Source of the DNA: Pseudofrankia asymbiotica
Lineage (GTDB): Bacteria; Actinomycetota; Actinomycetes; Frankiales; Frankiaceae
Length of the DNA: 7,195 bases
Assembly: GCF_001983105.1 (NCBI RefSeq)
Contig: NZ_MOMC01000031.1
Location: forward strand, 79,255 to 86,449
Reading direction: 5' to 3'
Below, piece after piece: positions 1 through 5,026 of the stretch; the first letter of the stretch is position 1, and each line of letters begins with the position of its first letter. A program made the translations under genes and the position numbers. The notes beneath the pieces were generated by a model. It was not told where the DNA came from and did not search any database. It saw only the letters and a program-made list of their open reading frames with translations.

Positions 1-1
1 C

Positions 2-1060
2 AGCTACCTGACCGGCCGGCGGGTGCTGGTCACCGGCGCCGGCGGGTCGATCGGCTCGGAACTGTGCCGCCAGCTGCACACCTACCGGCCGGCGGAGCTG
101 ATCATGCTGGACCGGGACGAGTCGGCGCTGCGCGCCGTCCAGCTCTCGATCTACGGCCACACCGGCCTGGACGACGACTGCGTCGTGCTCGGCGACATCC
201 GCGACGTCGACATGATCACCACGCTGTTCACCGAGCGGCGCCCAGAGGTCGTCTTCCACGCGGCGGCGCTCAAGCACCTGCCGCTGCTGGAGCGCTACCC
301 CGGCGAGTCGGTGAAGACCAACGTCTGGGGCACGCTGTCGATCCTGGAGGCGGCGGTCGCCAGCGGGGTCGAGCGGCTAGTCAACATCTCCACCGACAAG
401 GCGGCCGACCCGAGCAGCGTGCTCGGCTATTCGAAACGGATCACCGAGCGGCTCACCGCGCACGTCGCCGCCGAGCGCGGCGTTCCCTACGTGAGCGTGC
501 GGTTCGGCAACGTCCTGGGCAGCAACGGCTCGGTGCTGACCATCTTCGCCAGCCAGCTGGCCGCCGGCGGCCCGCTCACCGTCACCGACCCCGACGTCAC
601 CAGATACTTCATGACCGTGCAGGAGGCCGTTGAGCTGGTCCTGCAGGCGGGCGCGCTCGGCTCCAGCGGCGACGTGCTGGTGCTCGACATGGGCGAGCCG
701 GTGCGGATCGACGACGTGGCGCGCCGGCTCGCCGCCCGCGCCGAGTCCAAGCCAGGCAGCCCGAAGATCGACATCATCTACACCGGGCTCGGCGTCGGCG
801 AGAAGCTGCACGAGGCGCTGTTCGGCATCAGCGAGACCGACGACCGCCCGCGCCATCCGCTGATCTCCGAGGTCCGCGTGCCGCCGCTGGACCCGGGCCT
901 CGCCGTCGAGCTGGACCCGTGGGCCGACGACGAGAAGGTCCGCGACGCGCTGCGGGAGCTCGGCCGCGACGGGGATCTCGCCGCCGTCACCGCCGGCCTC
1001 ACCCGCATCCCCCACCAGCCGACCAGCCCCGACTCGGCCACTCCGCGCCGCCAAGGCTGA
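2..1060 (+). CDS. NDP-sugar 4,6-dehydratase, PglF/WbpM/CapD type (5' partial)
   Basis: Extended SDR enzyme that probably removes water from a UDP-N-acetylhexosamine to give the 4-keto-6-deoxy sugar, an entry step to modified surface sugars. The frame is open to the window edge. The residues before the first possible start (GTG at 23), S-Y-L-T-G-R-R, match the lead-in to the catalytic domain of long family members, so the true start, and perhaps an N-terminal membrane domain, lies upstream. Counting from the GTG at 23, the NAD-binding TGAGGSIG is at residues 4-11. The STDKAADPSSVLGYSK block is at 123-138, with the T-D-K triplet that is catalytically important in PglF. The tyrosine of the classical YxxxK motif is Leu134 here, with Lys138 kept; the long dehydratases also lack this Tyr (usually Met). 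A conserved G-E-K-L-H-E segment follows near residue 260. The last 20 or so residues are Pro/Ser-rich and look unstructured. Substrate cannot be read from sequence. It converges on the epimerase gene. Confidence 0.88.
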   Translation, partial: SYLTGRRVLVTGAGGSIGSELCRQLHTYRPAELIMLDRDESALRAVQLSIYGHTGLDDDCVVLGDIRDVDMITTLFTERRPEVVFHAAALKHLPLLERYPGESVKTNVWGTLSILEAAVASGVERLVNISTDKAADPSSVLGYSKRITERLTAHVAAERGVPYVSVRFGNVLGSNGSVLTIFASQLAAGGPLTVTDPDVTRYFMTVQEAVELVLQAGALGSSGDVLVLDMGEPVRIDDVARRLAARAESKPGSPKIDIIYTGLGVGEKLHEALFGISETDDRPRHPLISEVRVPPLDPGLAVELDPWADDEKVRDALRELGRDGDLAAVTAGLTRIPHQPTSPDSATPRRQG

Positions 1061-1094
1061 CCCGCGGCCAGACGTCGGTCGCCCGACGGCCGGT

Positions 1095-1188
1095 GGGCGA
1101 CCGACGACCGGCGGGCAACCGGACGGGCGGTGGGCAACCGGACGGGCGGTGGGCAACCGGACGGCCGGTGGGCAACCGGACGGGCGGC
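1095..1188. repeat. 19-bp tandem repeat in a convergent intergenic gap
   Basis: The 162-bp gap between two convergent genes (1061-1222) holds four head-to-tail copies of GGGCAACCGGACGGGCGGT at 1113-1131, 1132-1150, 1151-1169 and 1170-1188. Copies 1 and 2 are identical, copy 3 has one internal change (GGCC for GGGC) and copy 4 differs at its last base. An 18-bp degenerate copy precedes them at 1095-1112. The period is not a multiple of three and no convincing gene covers it, so it is not protein repeat DNA. There are no spacers, so it is not a CRISPR array. No hairpin followed by a T-tract is visible, so an ordinary intrinsic terminator for either gene is not evident. It is probably a variable-number minisatellite; a role in termination or protein binding is possible but unsupported. 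Confidence 0.9.
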
Positions 1189-1222
1189 CGACGGGCGGGG
1201 CCGGCTCGGAGGGCTTCGAGGT

Positions 1223-2194
1223 TCAGGCTCGGCCGCGGACGGCCGGGGGGCCCTGGGGGGTGGCGCGATGGCCGCCGCGGGCGGCGTACCAGGCCACGGT
1301 GGCGTCCAGCGCGGTCGCGAGGTCGACGCTGGTCGCGTGCGGGAACAGCGCTCTGACGGTCGCCACGTCGGCCTGGAGGTCGCGGACGTCGCCGGCGCGC
1401 GCCGGTCCGAAGGCGACGGGCAGCGTGTAGCCGACGATCTCCTCCAGGTGAGCGACCATGGTGAGCAGGTCCACCCGGTTGCCGAACGCGAGGTTCACCG
1501 GCCGCGGGTGGGCGAGCCGGCGGGTGGTCGCGTCGGCGAGCATCGCCGCGATCGGCTCGACGTAGCCGATGTCGCGGGTCTGGCGCCCGTCGCCGAACAC
1601 GGTCAGCGGACGGCCCGACAGCGCCGCGTCGATGAAGGACGGGATGACCGCGGAGTACGCGTGCCCGACCGACTGGAACGGTCCGAAGACGGTGAACAGG
1701 CGCGCCACCAGCACCGGCAGCCCGAAACTCGCCTGGTAACCGAGCGCGTAGGCCTCGGCGGCGAGCTTGCTCGCCGCGTACGGGCTGCGCGGGGCGACGG
1801 CTCCGTCCTCCCGGCAGGGCAACGGCCCGGCGTCACCGTAGACGGAGCCCGAGGAGGTGACGATGACGTGCGCCTCCGCCCGCTGGGCGACGTCGAGCAC
1901 GGTGAGTGTGCCGGTGACGTTCACGTCGTGGCTGGCCAGCGGGTCGAGCAGCGAGCGCTCGACGGAAGGCCTCGCGGCCAGGTGGACGATGCTGTCCGCG
2001 CCGGCGGCCGCCTCCTCGAGCATGGCCCGGTCGGTGACGCTGCCGACGACGAGCTTCACCGGCAGCCCGGAGAGGTTGGACACCGCTCCGGTGCTCAGGT
2101 CGTCGACGACGATCACGTCGCAGCCGGCCGAGAGCAGCGCCCTGGTCAGATGCGATCCGAGAAACCCGGCTCCGCCGGTCACCACGACCTTCAT
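1223..2194 (-). CDS. NAD-dependent epimerase/dehydratase (GalE-like extended SDR)
   Basis: Predicted 323-aa cytoplasmic nucleotide-sugar epimerase or dehydratase. From the ATG at 2194 the protein opens with a Rossmann fold (GGAGFLG, residues 7-13), then D31-D32-L-S-T-G for the NAD adenosine ribose, H-L-A-A at 71-74, the catalytic Ser in S-S-G-S-V-Y-G (Ser115) and the Tyr139-A-A-S-Lys143 pair. The sugar-binding half has L-F-T-V-F-G-P at 166-172 and F-G-D-G-R-Q-T-R-D near 200-208. Most relatives read R-D-F-V-Y-V-D at the last site; here it is R-D-I-G-Y-V-E. Length and motifs fit GalE-type UDP-glucose/UDP-GlcNAc 4-epimerases, but decarboxylases and dehydratases of the same fold cannot be excluded. 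The frame stays open upstream to 2470, but residues before this ATG do not resemble the family; a purine-rich GAAGGG (2210-2205) lies 10 nt upstream. It is convergent with the dehydratase and divergent from the acetyltransferase, which suggests a shared glycan locus. Confidence 0.9.
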   Translation of the reverse strand: MKVVVTGGAGFLGSHLTRALLSAGCDVIVVDDLSTGAVSNLSGLPVKLVVGSVTDRAMLEEAAAGADSIVHLAARPSVERSLLDPLASHDVNVTGTLTVLDVAQRAEAHVIVTSSGSVYGDAGPLPCREDGAVAPRSPYAASKLAAEAYALGYQASFGLPVLVARLFTVFGPFQSVGHAYSAVIPSFIDAALSGRPLTVFGDGRQTRDIGYVEPIAAMLADATTRRLAHPRPVNLAFGNRVDLLTMVAHLEEIVGYTLPVAFGPARAGDVRDLQADVATVRALFPHATSVDLATALDATVAWYAARGGHRATPQGPPAVRGRA

Positions 2195-2343
2195 CGTATC
2201 ATCACCCTTCGGAGTCGAGCAGATGCCATCAGTAGTATGCTTGCCAACCTCCCGATCAACGGTCACCATTGAGAGTTGACACGGAACAACTAGCGATGTC
2301 TCCTTGGTTGGAGCACGCGCCAGCCCGACACCGGGCATCAACA

Positions 2344-2366
2344 GGGCGGTCCGCCCACCCGGGCGG
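2344..2366. repeat. Three-arm inverted repeat (alternative hairpins)
   Basis: GGGCGG (2344-2349), CCGCCC (2351-2356) and GGGCGG (2361-2366) follow one another. The middle arm can pair with the left arm (nearly a perfect palindrome around T2350) or with the right arm (6-bp stem, ACCC loop), but not both. There is no T-tract, so it is not a standard terminator. It lies outside the predicted leaderless acetyltransferase mRNA, which makes a DNA-level role such as protein binding more likely than RNA switching; that is inference. Confidence 0.5.
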
Positions 2367-2400
2367 CCAGTTCCGCGCCCACGAAGCCCGGACGAGCGCG

Positions 2401-2429
2401 GCGCCTCGTTGAACTCGCTAGCGAGGCGC
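2401..2429. promoter_or_regulatory. Candidate operator: nested inverted repeats over the acetyltransferase promoter
   Basis: CTCGCTAGCGAG at 2414-2425 is a perfect 12-bp palindrome lying wholly between the predicted -35 and -10 boxes. An overlapping inverted repeat, GCGCCTCG (2401-2408) with CGAGGCGC (2422-2429), spans the -35 box with a 13-nt centre. Two-fold symmetric sites overlapping a core promoter are typical of dimeric repressors. No regulator gene is in the window, so the binding protein is unknown. Confidence 0.45.
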
Positions 2430-2437
2430 TCTACGGT
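2409..2437 (+). promoter_or_regulatory. Predicted housekeeping promoter giving a leaderless mRNA
   Basis: TTGAAC (2409-2414), a 17-bp spacer and TACGGT (2432-2437) fit the actinobacterial principal sigma-factor pattern (TTGAC-like -35, TANNNT -10). The -10 box ends 6 nt before the GTG at 2444, so transcription would begin at or within a base or two of the start codon. No Shine-Dalgarno sequence sits at a usable distance, which agrees with a leaderless transcript. Confidence 0.6.
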
Positions 2438-2443
2438 CACCTT

Positions 2444-3514
2444 GTGCCAACAAGCCGCCACCGTCGGCAACTAGTCATCGTGGGGACTGGCGGTTACGGC
2501 CGCGAGCTCCTCGACGTGGTCGAAGCCGTCAACGCCACCTCTCCCGACCAGCCCGCCTACCAGCTCCTGGGTTTTCTGACCGAGGAGCCGCGCGGTCGCG
2601 GTCCGGGCGGCGGCGCCGCTCCGACCGGCGAACGTCCCGCCGGCCCACCGGCAACCACCGGCCCCCGCGCCGTCGGCCCCCGCGCCGTCGACGCGCGCGC
2701 CGCCGGCCCGCACACCGCTGGCCCGCACACCGCCGGCCCGTTCGCCGGCCTCAAGGCGTCGGTCTCGCTCGACGATCGACTGGCACCCGGCGAGCAACTC
2801 CCGACCGCGGACCGCGGGGGCGGCCGGCGGCGGCCAACGGACGAGGACCTGCTGGCCCGGCGCGGCGCGCGCCTGCTCGGCGGCCTGGACCTGCTCGCGG
2901 ATCTCGACGCCGACTACCTCATCGGCGTCGCCTCTCCGGGGGCGCGCGCCCGGATCGACCGCTACGCGAGCGCCCTGGGCCGCCGGCCCGCGACGCTGGT
3001 GCATCCGCGGGCCGCCGTCGGCGGCGATGTGAAGCTCGGTCCTGGCACGGTGGTCTGCGCGCTCGCCAGCATCACGACGAACGTCGCGACCGGCCGGCAC
3101 GTGCTCCTCGACGTCGCCTCGAGCGTCGCGCACGACTGCCGGCTGCGTGACTACGCGACGCTCGCCCCTGGGGCCCGCGTCTCCGGCGAGGTCGAGATCG
3201 GCGCCCAGGCGTGGATCGGCAGCCAGGCGACTGTCGTGCGGATGCGCCGCGTCGGAGCCGGCGCGGTCGTCGGCGCCGGGGCCGTCGTCGTCGACGACGT
3301 CCTGCCCGACCTCGTCGTCGCGGGCGTGCCCGCCCGGCCGATCGCCGCCACCGGGCCGGCCGCGCTCGGCGCCGGCTGCACCGAGGCCGCGGACGCCGCC
3401 GCCCTCGCGGGCCTGCCGCCGGATCACCTGCGTACCCCGACCTGGCCGCCACCTCGGCGTCTGCCGGCCGATGAGCACCGCACGGGCCTCACCGAGCAGG
3501 TCGAGATCGCCTAA
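2444..3514 (+). CDS. PglD/NeuD-family sugar acetyltransferase with low-complexity insertion
   Basis: Predicted 356-aa acetyl-CoA-dependent sugar O- or N-acetyltransferase. Residues 9-45 form the first half of the PglD-type N-terminal domain (QLVIVGTGGYGRELLD), which resumes near 143-165 (L-L-G-G-L ... D-Y-L-I-G-V-A-S-P). Residues 183-300 are the left-handed beta-helix of hexapeptide repeats, ending with the family signature A-G-V-P-A-R-P-I (293-300). His230-Asp231 sits where PglD has its catalytic His-Glu pair. Family members are usually about 210-220 aa; the extra length is a Gly/Pro/Ala/Arg-rich insertion at roughly 47-142, including six pentapeptide repeats (73-102), plus a tail of about 55 residues after the helix. 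The GTG at 2444 is chosen because the Rossmann strand begins at residue 9 and a leaderless promoter sits just upstream. With the PglF-type dehydratase nearby, a role in making an N-acetylated amino sugar is plausible, but no aminotransferase is visible and the substrate is unknown. Confidence 0.87.
   Translation: MPTSRHRRQLVIVGTGGYGRELLDVVEAVNATSPDQPAYQLLGFLTEEPRGRGPGGGAAPTGERPAGPPATTGPRAVGPRAVDARAAGPHTAGPHTAGPFAGLKASVSLDDRLAPGEQLPTADRGGGRRRPTDEDLLARRGARLLGGLDLLADLDADYLIGVASPGARARIDRYASALGRRPATLVHPRAAVGGDVKLGPGTVVCALASITTNVATGRHVLLDVASSVAHDCRLRDYATLAPGARVSGEVEIGAQAWIGSQATVVRMRRVGAGAVVGAGAVVVDDVLPDLVVAGVPARPIAATGPAALGAGCTEAADAAALAGLPPDHLRTPTWPPPRRLPADEHRTGLTEQVEIA
2660..2749 (+). repeat. Six 15-bp in-frame repeats encoding pentapeptides
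   Basis: Inside the acetyltransferase gene, six 15-bp units code for GPRAV, GPRAV, DARAA, GPHTA, GPHTA and GPFAG (residues 73-102). Units 1 and 2 are identical in DNA; units 4 and 5 differ only at their last base. The close DNA match indicates recent duplication rather than only a selected protein pattern. The encoded stretch is Pro/Ala-rich and probably a flexible linker or loop. Confidence 0.85.
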
Positions 3515-3599
3515 ATCGGCAGGGAACGGTCAGATCTGCACACGGGCACACGGGATCGCACGGGCGGAGCAATCCGGGCGCCGCGCGCGAGCGGACGAC

Positions 3600-3605
3600 T
3601 AGCAT
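3600..3605 (+). promoter_or_regulatory. Possible -10 box (TAGCAT) for the phosphatase gene
   Basis: TAGCAT fits TANNNT and ends 7 nt before the GTG at 3613, the spacing expected if transcription starts at the start codon. I see no good -35 box 16-18 bp upstream, and there is no Shine-Dalgarno sequence near the start. The gap before it (3515-3599) shows three CACGGG repeats (3541, 3549, 3559) but no terminator, so read-through from the acetyltransferase gene is also possible. Confidence 0.35.
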
Positions 3606-3612
3606 CGAACGG

Positions 3613-4383
3613 GTGGATCGCTGGTACGAGCTCGATGGTTGCGACAATGTCCGTGATCTGGGTGGGCTGCCCACCGTCGATGGCGGCCAGACCCGCTACG
3701 GCGTCCTGCTGCGCAGCGACACCCTTCAGCACCTGACCGCCGCCGGCGTCGCCCGGCTGCGCGACGAGTTCGGCCTGGGCACGGTCCTCGACCTGCGCGC
3801 CGTCGAGGAGGCGGCGCGCGAGGGCCGCGGGCTGCTCGAGTTCGAGCCGGTCAGGTACCACAATCTGTCGTTTCTCACCACGCGCTGGGTCATGCCGGAC
3901 GACCCCACCTACGACGCGCTCGTGCGCACCCGCACCAGCGACGACCGGGTCTCGCACTACCTCGACTATGTTCGCCTGGCCGGCGACGCGGTCGCGACCG
4001 CGGTCCGCCTGGTCTGCGACGCGACCAGCGGCCCGACGTTGTTCCACTGCGCCGCGGGCAAGGACCGCACCGGCGTGCTCGCCGCCCTTGTGCTGACCAT
4101 CGCCGGCGTCGAACGTGACGCGATCATCGCCGACTATGTCGCCACCAACGAACGCATTCACCTGATCGAGACCCGGCTCTCCCAGCTGCCGTCCTACAAA
4201 CGCGGTATCCAGACGAGGTCGGAGGCCGACCAGCTCCGCGTCCGCGCCGACGTGATGGCCGGCTTCCTCGACGGCGTCGACGCCGACTGGGGCAGCGCCG
4301 AGGCCTGGGCGCTGCAGGCCGGCATCCCCGAGAAGTCGGTCGCCTCCCTGCGCCAGCGCCTGGTGACCGCCGACGCCTCCTGA
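3613..4383 (+). CDS. MptpB-type tyrosine/lipid phosphatase
   Basis: Predicted 256-aa phosphatase of the Y_phosphatase3 group, which includes Mycobacterium tuberculosis MptpB and acts on phosphotyrosine, phosphoserine/threonine and phosphoinositides in known members. The N-terminal family motif N-V-R-D-L-G-G is at residues 12-18, L-R-S-D at 33-36 and V-L-D-L-R at 58-62. The P-loop H-C-A-A-G-K-D-R-T-G is at 145-154: Cys146 is the nucleophile, Arg152 binds phosphate, and Lys150-Asp151 mark the MptpB-like group. No signal peptide or membrane segment is seen, so action in the cytoplasm, or export by a non-classical route as proposed for MptpB, would both fit. The GTG at 3613 is the natural start because the NVRDLGG motif follows 11 residues later. 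It is 98 nt downstream of the acetyltransferase on the same strand; control of glycan-synthesis proteins is possible but is only inferred from location. Confidence 0.9.
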   Translation: MDRWYELDGCDNVRDLGGLPTVDGGQTRYGVLLRSDTLQHLTAAGVARLRDEFGLGTVLDLRAVEEAAREGRGLLEFEPVRYHNLSFLTTRWVMPDDPTYDALVRTRTSDDRVSHYLDYVRLAGDAVATAVRLVCDATSGPTLFHCAAGKDRTGVLAALVLTIAGVERDAIIADYVATNERIHLIETRLSQLPSYKRGIQTRSEADQLRVRADVMAGFLDGVDADWGSAEAWALQAGIPEKSVASLRQRLVTADAS

Positions 4384-4403
4384 TCGCCCCGACTGATCGC
4401 CCC
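4381..4403. repeat. Short direct repeat in the convergent gap
   Basis: TGATCGCCCC occurs at 4381-4390 (its TGA is the phosphatase stop) and again at 4394-4403. The 40-nt gap to the convergent isomerase gene also has a weak 4-bp stem, CGCG-GAA-CGCG (4411-4421), without a T-tract. I therefore see no convincing intrinsic terminator between the two genes. Confidence 0.6.
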
Positions 4404-4423
4404 CGACACGCGCGGAACGCGGG

Positions 4424-4849
4424 TTACCGGCCGCGGATCTTGTCGATCTGCGGGACCTCTTCGGGGTCCGGGCCGTCCACGGCGAAGAACGCCTTCAGGC
4501 AGTCGACGGCGACGTCCGGCGCGGTTCTCTTCAGGCTCATCGTGAGCACGTTGGCGTCGTTCCAGAGGCGGGCGTTCCTGGCGATCCAGGGCTCCCACGC
4601 CAGCGCGGCGCGGACCCCGGGGACCTTGTTCGCCGAGATCGCGGTGCCCGTGCCCGTCCAGCACATGAGGACGCCGAAGCGGTACTCACCGTCAGCGACG
4701 CCTCTGGCGACGGCCTCAGAGAGCTCCGGCCAGCTCGTCAGATCGACGATCCTCGTCTCGAAGTTCGCCTCGAGATAGGCCGCCACGGTCGTCACGCACT
4801 CGTTGGTGTCATCCGCGCCGAAAATTACCTTGATCTTCTCGGCAGTCAC
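4424..4849 (-). CDS. Divergent RpiB/LacA/LacB-family sugar-phosphate isomerase
   Basis: Predicted 141-aa aldose-ketose phosphate isomerase of the RpiB fold. The core loop L-M-C-W-T-G-T-G with I-S-A-N-K-V-P-G (residues 61-78) aligns with the E. coli RpiB C-G-T-G-V-G ... I-A-A-N-K segment, and Cys63 and Thr65 match its catalytic Cys66 and Thr68. N-D-A-N-V-L at 97-102 matches H-N-D-T-N-V-L. Two histidines are missing: D-H-x-G near the N-terminus reads D-D-T-N (13-16), and the ring-opening His before N-D is Trp96. This argues against ribose-5-phosphate as substrate. A tetrose-type phosphate, as for the erythrulose-4-phosphate isomerases of this family, is one possibility; loss of isomerase activity is another. 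The C-terminus is shorter than in E. coli RpiB. The GTG at 4849 has GGAAAGGTG (4869-4861) 11 nt upstream. It lies downstream of rdgB on the same strand with a 177-nt gap, probably as its own unit. Confidence 0.82.
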   Translation of the reverse strand: MTAEKIKVIFGADDTNECVTTVAAYLEANFETRIVDLTSWPELSEAVARGVADGEYRFGVLMCWTGTGTAISANKVPGVRAALAWEPWIARNARLWNDANVLTMSLKRTAPDVAVDCLKAFFAVDGPDPEEVPQIDKIRGR

Positions 4850-4889
4850 CAGTTCTGCCGCACCTTTCCACTACCCGGCCTACCAACCC

Positions 4890-4906
4890 GGCGACGTGAA
4901 GTCGCC
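4890..4906. other. Hairpin in the leader of the isomerase gene
   Basis: GGCGAC (4890-4895) and GTCGCC (4901-4906) form a perfect 6-bp stem with a 5-nt loop; two more G-C pairs can form past one bulged C. No T-tract follows on either strand, so it is not a classical terminator. It lies 41 nt upstream of the isomerase start and would be in its 5' leader if the TAACAT promoter is used. Confidence 0.45.
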
Positions 4907-4929
4907 CGGCGAAAACAGCGCCGACCAGC

Positions 4930-4941
4930 GGCGTCGACGCC
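4930..4941. promoter_or_regulatory. Perfect 12-bp palindrome, candidate operator
   Basis: GGCGTCGACGCC is fully self-complementary. It sits just downstream of the predicted -10 box for the isomerase gene, a common place for repressor binding. Palindromes rich in G and C occur by chance more often in DNA of this composition, so this is a weak call. Confidence 0.35.
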
Positions 4942-4955
4942 CGTTTCGTAGCGCA

Positions 4956-4961
4956 ATGTTA
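4956..4961 (-). promoter_or_regulatory. Possible -10 box (TAACAT) for the isomerase gene
   Basis: Read on the minus strand, 4961-4956 is TAACAT, which fits TANNNT in the most A/T-rich part of the gap. It would give a leader of about 100 nt containing the palindrome and the hairpin. No convincing -35 box is seen at 17-18 bp. Confidence 0.3.
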
Positions 4962-5026
4962 CACCCGCCTACCACTCTGTATCTCGTCACCTTTGCCTGG
5001 CGACGCGGGAGCGCCATCGAACGACT

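Larger units (their letters stand above)
2195..2443. other. Divergent intergenic region between epimerase and acetyltransferase genes
   Basis: This 249-bp gap separates two genes transcribed away from each other. Its left half (about 2195-2310) is visibly richer in A/T than the genes around it, as expected for promoter DNA. On the minus strand a weak -10-like CATACT lies at 2239-2234, but I find no good -35 for it, so the epimerase promoter is not placed. A TTGACA at 2276-2281 on the plus strand has no matching -10 at 16-18 bp. A small inverted repeat GCCCG-ACAC-CGGGC lies at 2323-2336, and a GC-rich triple-arm hairpin follows at 2344-2366. The right end holds the acetyltransferase promoter. 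No small gene is evident. Confidence 0.7.

Noticed and set aside
377..1156. Minus-strand open frame of 259 codons opposite the dehydratase gene
   Set aside because: Low-complexity translation, no recognisable motif, and fully antisense to a well-supported enzyme except where it runs into the tandem repeat.
1095..1188. CRISPR array
   Set aside because: The 19-bp units abut with no unique spacers, and no cas gene is present.
1130..2272. Long plus-strand open frame of 380 codons opposite the epimerase gene
   Set aside because: Its translation is Arg/Gly/Ala/Asp-rich without family motifs and it lies antisense to a clear SDR protein. It is an artefact of GC-rich codon use.
2276..2304. Promoter with TTGACA at 2276-2281
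   Set aside because: The -35 is perfect but no -10-like hexamer occurs at 16-18 bp downstream, and a better promoter lies next to the gene start.
2195..2470. N-terminal extension of the epimerase to 2470
   Set aside because: The 92 extra residues have no similarity to the fold, cross the A/T-richer promoter region and overlap the acetyltransferase start; the ATG at 2194 directly begins the Rossmann strand.
2471..3478. Minus-strand open frame of 335 codons opposite the acetyltransferase
   Set aside because: Translation is Arg/Gly/Ala-rich and no motif is seen, whereas the plus strand has the full hexapeptide beta-helix.
3511..4161. Minus-strand open frame of 216 codons opposite the phosphatase
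   Set aside because: No family motif; the plus strand has an intact P-loop phosphatase.
4998..5016. Intrinsic terminator after rdgB (TGGCG/CGCCA stem)
   Set aside because: The stem is only 5 bp with a 9-nt loop and no T-tract follows on the minus strand.
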